Below, in pieces: positions 5,894 to 6,509 of a DNA stretch of 6,509 bases. A model generated the notes under the pieces. The model was not told where the DNA came from and did no database searches. It saw nothing but the letters and a program-made list of their open reading frames with translations. Both the position numbers and the translations under genes were made by a program. The stretch comes from JACQBY01 sp041486115 (GTDB lineage: Bacteria > Nitrospirota > Nitrospiria > JACQBW01): NCBI GenBank assembly GCA_041486115.1, contig JBGPKT010000125.1, positions 1 through 6,509 of the forward strand, in the 5' to 3' direction. Numbering within the stretch: position 1 is the first letter of the stretch; each line of letters starts with the position of its first letter.

Positions 5894-5924
5894 CTCCTAA
5901 AGTAAAGATAAAATCCTTTTACTT
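5894..5924 (-). promoter_or_regulatory. secE ribosome binding site with adjoining AU-rich hairpin
   Basis: AGGAG (5894-5898) is the only good Shine-Dalgarno for secE, at an unusually long 13 nt from the ATG. Directly upstream AAGTAAA/TTTACTT (5900-5906 with 5918-5924) makes a perfect 7-bp AU-rich stem with an 11-nt loop, ending one base before the Shine-Dalgarno. It might present or shield the site and separates it from the tRNA 3' end. Confidence 0.4.
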
Positions 5925-5938
5925 CCTTTTTATCTCAG

Positions 5939-6011
5939 CAGGCCAGGAGGGAATCGAACCCCCAACCTCCGGTTTTGGAGACCGATGCTCTGCCAATTGA
6001 GCTACTGGCCT
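5939..6011 (-). tRNA. trnW: tRNA-Trp, anticodon CCA
   Basis: This tRNA decodes UGG. The 73-nt cloverleaf is complete: acceptor AGGCCAG with CTGGCCT (7 bp, all paired), D stem GCTC/GAGC with loop AATTGGCA, anticodon stem TCGGT/ACCGG (one G-T pair), loop CTCCAAA with anticodon CCA, five-base variable loop, T stem GGGGG/CCCTC (one G-T pair) with loop TTCGATT. A1-U72 and discriminator G73 are typical of bacterial tRNA-Trp. The 3' CCA is not encoded (the bases after G73 are CTG), so it must be added by the CCA-adding enzyme. It lies within the operon between rpmG and secE, so it should be cut out of the polycistronic transcript by RNase P at the 5' end and by nucleases at the 3' end. Confidence 0.98.
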
Positions 6012-6012
6012 A

Positions 6013-6186
6013 TTAGATTTGGGGGCCTTCGTAAAAAACACTCAATGCCCCCAAGCCCCGCGCCAAGCACTGGCAAAGCCAGCCGCTTCGCTTTATTCCT
6101 TAGATTTGGGGGCCTTCGTGAAAAACACTCAATGCCCCCAAGCCCCGCGCCAAGCACTGGCAAAGCCAGCCGCTTCGCTTTATTCC
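6013..6186. repeat. Two tandem 87-bp hairpin-forming repeats between rpmG and tRNA-Trp
   Basis: Copy 1 is 6013-6099 and copy 2 is 6100-6186. They differ at one base only (A at 6033, G at 6120). Each copy holds two inverted repeats: TTGGGGGC/GCCCCCAA (6019-6026 with 6047-6054 in copy 1, 20-nt loop) and CTGGC-AAA-GCCAG (6070-6082 in copy 1). The single difference falls in the loop of the larger hairpin, so both stems are intact. The array fills the spacer nearly to the base: its last position is the final base of the rpmG stop codon, and only one base separates its other end from the tRNA. It resembles a REP-like palindromic unit that has duplicated. It carries no terminal repeats or transposase. 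There is no U-run after the stems, so it is not a terminator. Confidence 0.9.
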
Positions 6187-6335
6187 TATTTAATTTCTTT
6201 GTGGCCTTGATGTTTTTTGCAAAATTTGCAGTATTTTTTCAGTTCCAAACGGTCAGGCGTATTTCTTTTGTTTTTCCTGGTCGAATAGTTTCTCTGTTTA
6301 CATTCCAAACATGCTAAAGAAATGATTTCTCTCAT
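6186..6335 (-). CDS. rpmG: 50S ribosomal protein L33, zinc-binding (four-cysteine) form
   Basis: L33 is a small large-subunit protein near the E site. The 49-residue product begins MREIISLACLECKQRNYSTR and ends HQGHKEIK. Two CxxC pairs (C9/C12 and C36/C39) are intact, so this is the zinc-ribbon C+ form rather than the zinc-independent paralogue that some bacteria induce under zinc limitation. The Asn-Tyr-Ser-Thr-Arg-Lys-Asn-Lys block and TPDRLELKKYC are family hallmarks. AAGGA at 6345-6349 is 9 nt upstream of the ATG at 6335. It lies 33 nt downstream of tuf. The TAG stop shares its last base with the end of the 87-bp repeat array. Confidence 0.96.
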   Translation of the reverse strand: MREIISLACLECKQRNYSTRKNKRNTPDRLELKKYCKFCKKHQGHKEIK

Positions 6336-6368
6336 CTTTTAATATCCTTATGATCCTGTTAACACTTC

Positions 6369-6509
6369 TTAGGTTGTGACTTCGGAGATGACTCCCGCAC
6401 CGACGGTCCGGCCCCCTTCGCGTATCGCGAACTTTAATCCCTTGTCCATCGCAATCGGCATGATCAACTCCACGGTGACGCTCACGTTGTCTCCAGGCAT
6501 CACCATCTC
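6369..6509 (-). CDS. tuf: Elongation factor Tu, C-terminal 46 residues (cut by window edge)
   Basis: EF-Tu delivers aminoacyl-tRNA to the ribosome as a GTP complex. Only the end of domain 3 is in the window. The translation begins EMVMPGDNVSVTVELIMPIA and continues through KFAIREGGRTVGAGVISEV to a TAA stop at 6369-6371, which is the canonical EF-Tu terminus. The remainder, including the GTPase domain, lies beyond the right edge. The truncation is due to the window, not to a broken gene. The 33-nt gap to rpmG contains no terminator, so read-through into the rest of the cluster is expected. Confidence 0.97.
   Translation of the reverse strand, partial: EMVMPGDNVSVTVELIMPIAMDKGLKFAIREGGRTVGAGVISEVTT

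Noticed and set aside
6013..6099. Tandem repeat hairpin as an intrinsic terminator for tuf-rpmG
   Set aside because: The U-rich stretch lies in the loop rather than after the stem, and the downstream essential tRNA and genes show no separate promoter that I can identify.
6013..6186. CRISPR-like array
   Set aside because: There are only two copies, directly abutting, with no spacers between them.
5985..6317. Plus-strand 110-codon open frame with an internal amino-acid repeat
   Set aside because: It runs antisense across the tRNA, the tandem repeat and rpmG. The peptide repeat arises only because the 87-bp period is a multiple of three. There is no Shine-Dalgarno and no recognisable domain.

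Overview
The window is a contiguous piece of the bacterial transcription/translation core operon. All genes lie on the minus strand. In transcription order, from high to low coordinate: tuf (3' end only), rpmG, tRNA-Trp(CCA), secE, nusG, rplK, rplA, rplJ, rplL, rpoB (first 819 codons, cut by the left edge). The organism is a bacterium of moderate GC. The tuf-rpmG-trnW-secE-nusG-rplKAJL-rpoB order, together with a RpoB that carries a proteobacterial-type insertion in the beta lobe (about residues 222-345), suggests a Gram-negative lineage such as Nitrospirota or a deltaproteobacterial-type group. That placement is an inference from gene order and sequence feel, and no search was possible.

Region by region. 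6369-6509 is the EF-Tu C-terminus, followed 33 nt later by the four-cysteine L33 gene. Between the rpmG stop and the 5' end of tRNA-Trp, the spacer is filled almost to the base by two tandem 87-bp copies of a hairpin-forming repeat. tRNA-Trp (73 nt, no encoded CCA) sits inside the protein operon, followed by secE, a structured 97-nt spacer, then nusG, rplK and rplA at 25-nt spacings. The 300-nt gap between rplA and rplJ is a regulatory region: two simple hairpins, an L10(L12) leader RNA, and then a chain of helices that compete with each other and end on the rplJ Shine-Dalgarno. rplJ uses a GTG start, and rplL uses an internal ATG rather than the longest reading frame. The 164-nt rplL-rpoB gap holds a three-tier nested stem, the place where E. 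coli has an attenuator and an RNase III site.

Together the genes supply the elongation factor and tryptophan tRNA for translation, the SecE translocase subunit, the NusG transcription factor, the L11/L1/L10/L12 stalk-region proteins, the small zinc protein L33 and the RNA polymerase beta subunit. No accessory system, phage, defence locus or novel protein family is visible. The interesting content is in the non-coding RNA: the rplJ leader switch, the tandem hairpin repeat before the tRNA, and the rplL-rpoB stem.
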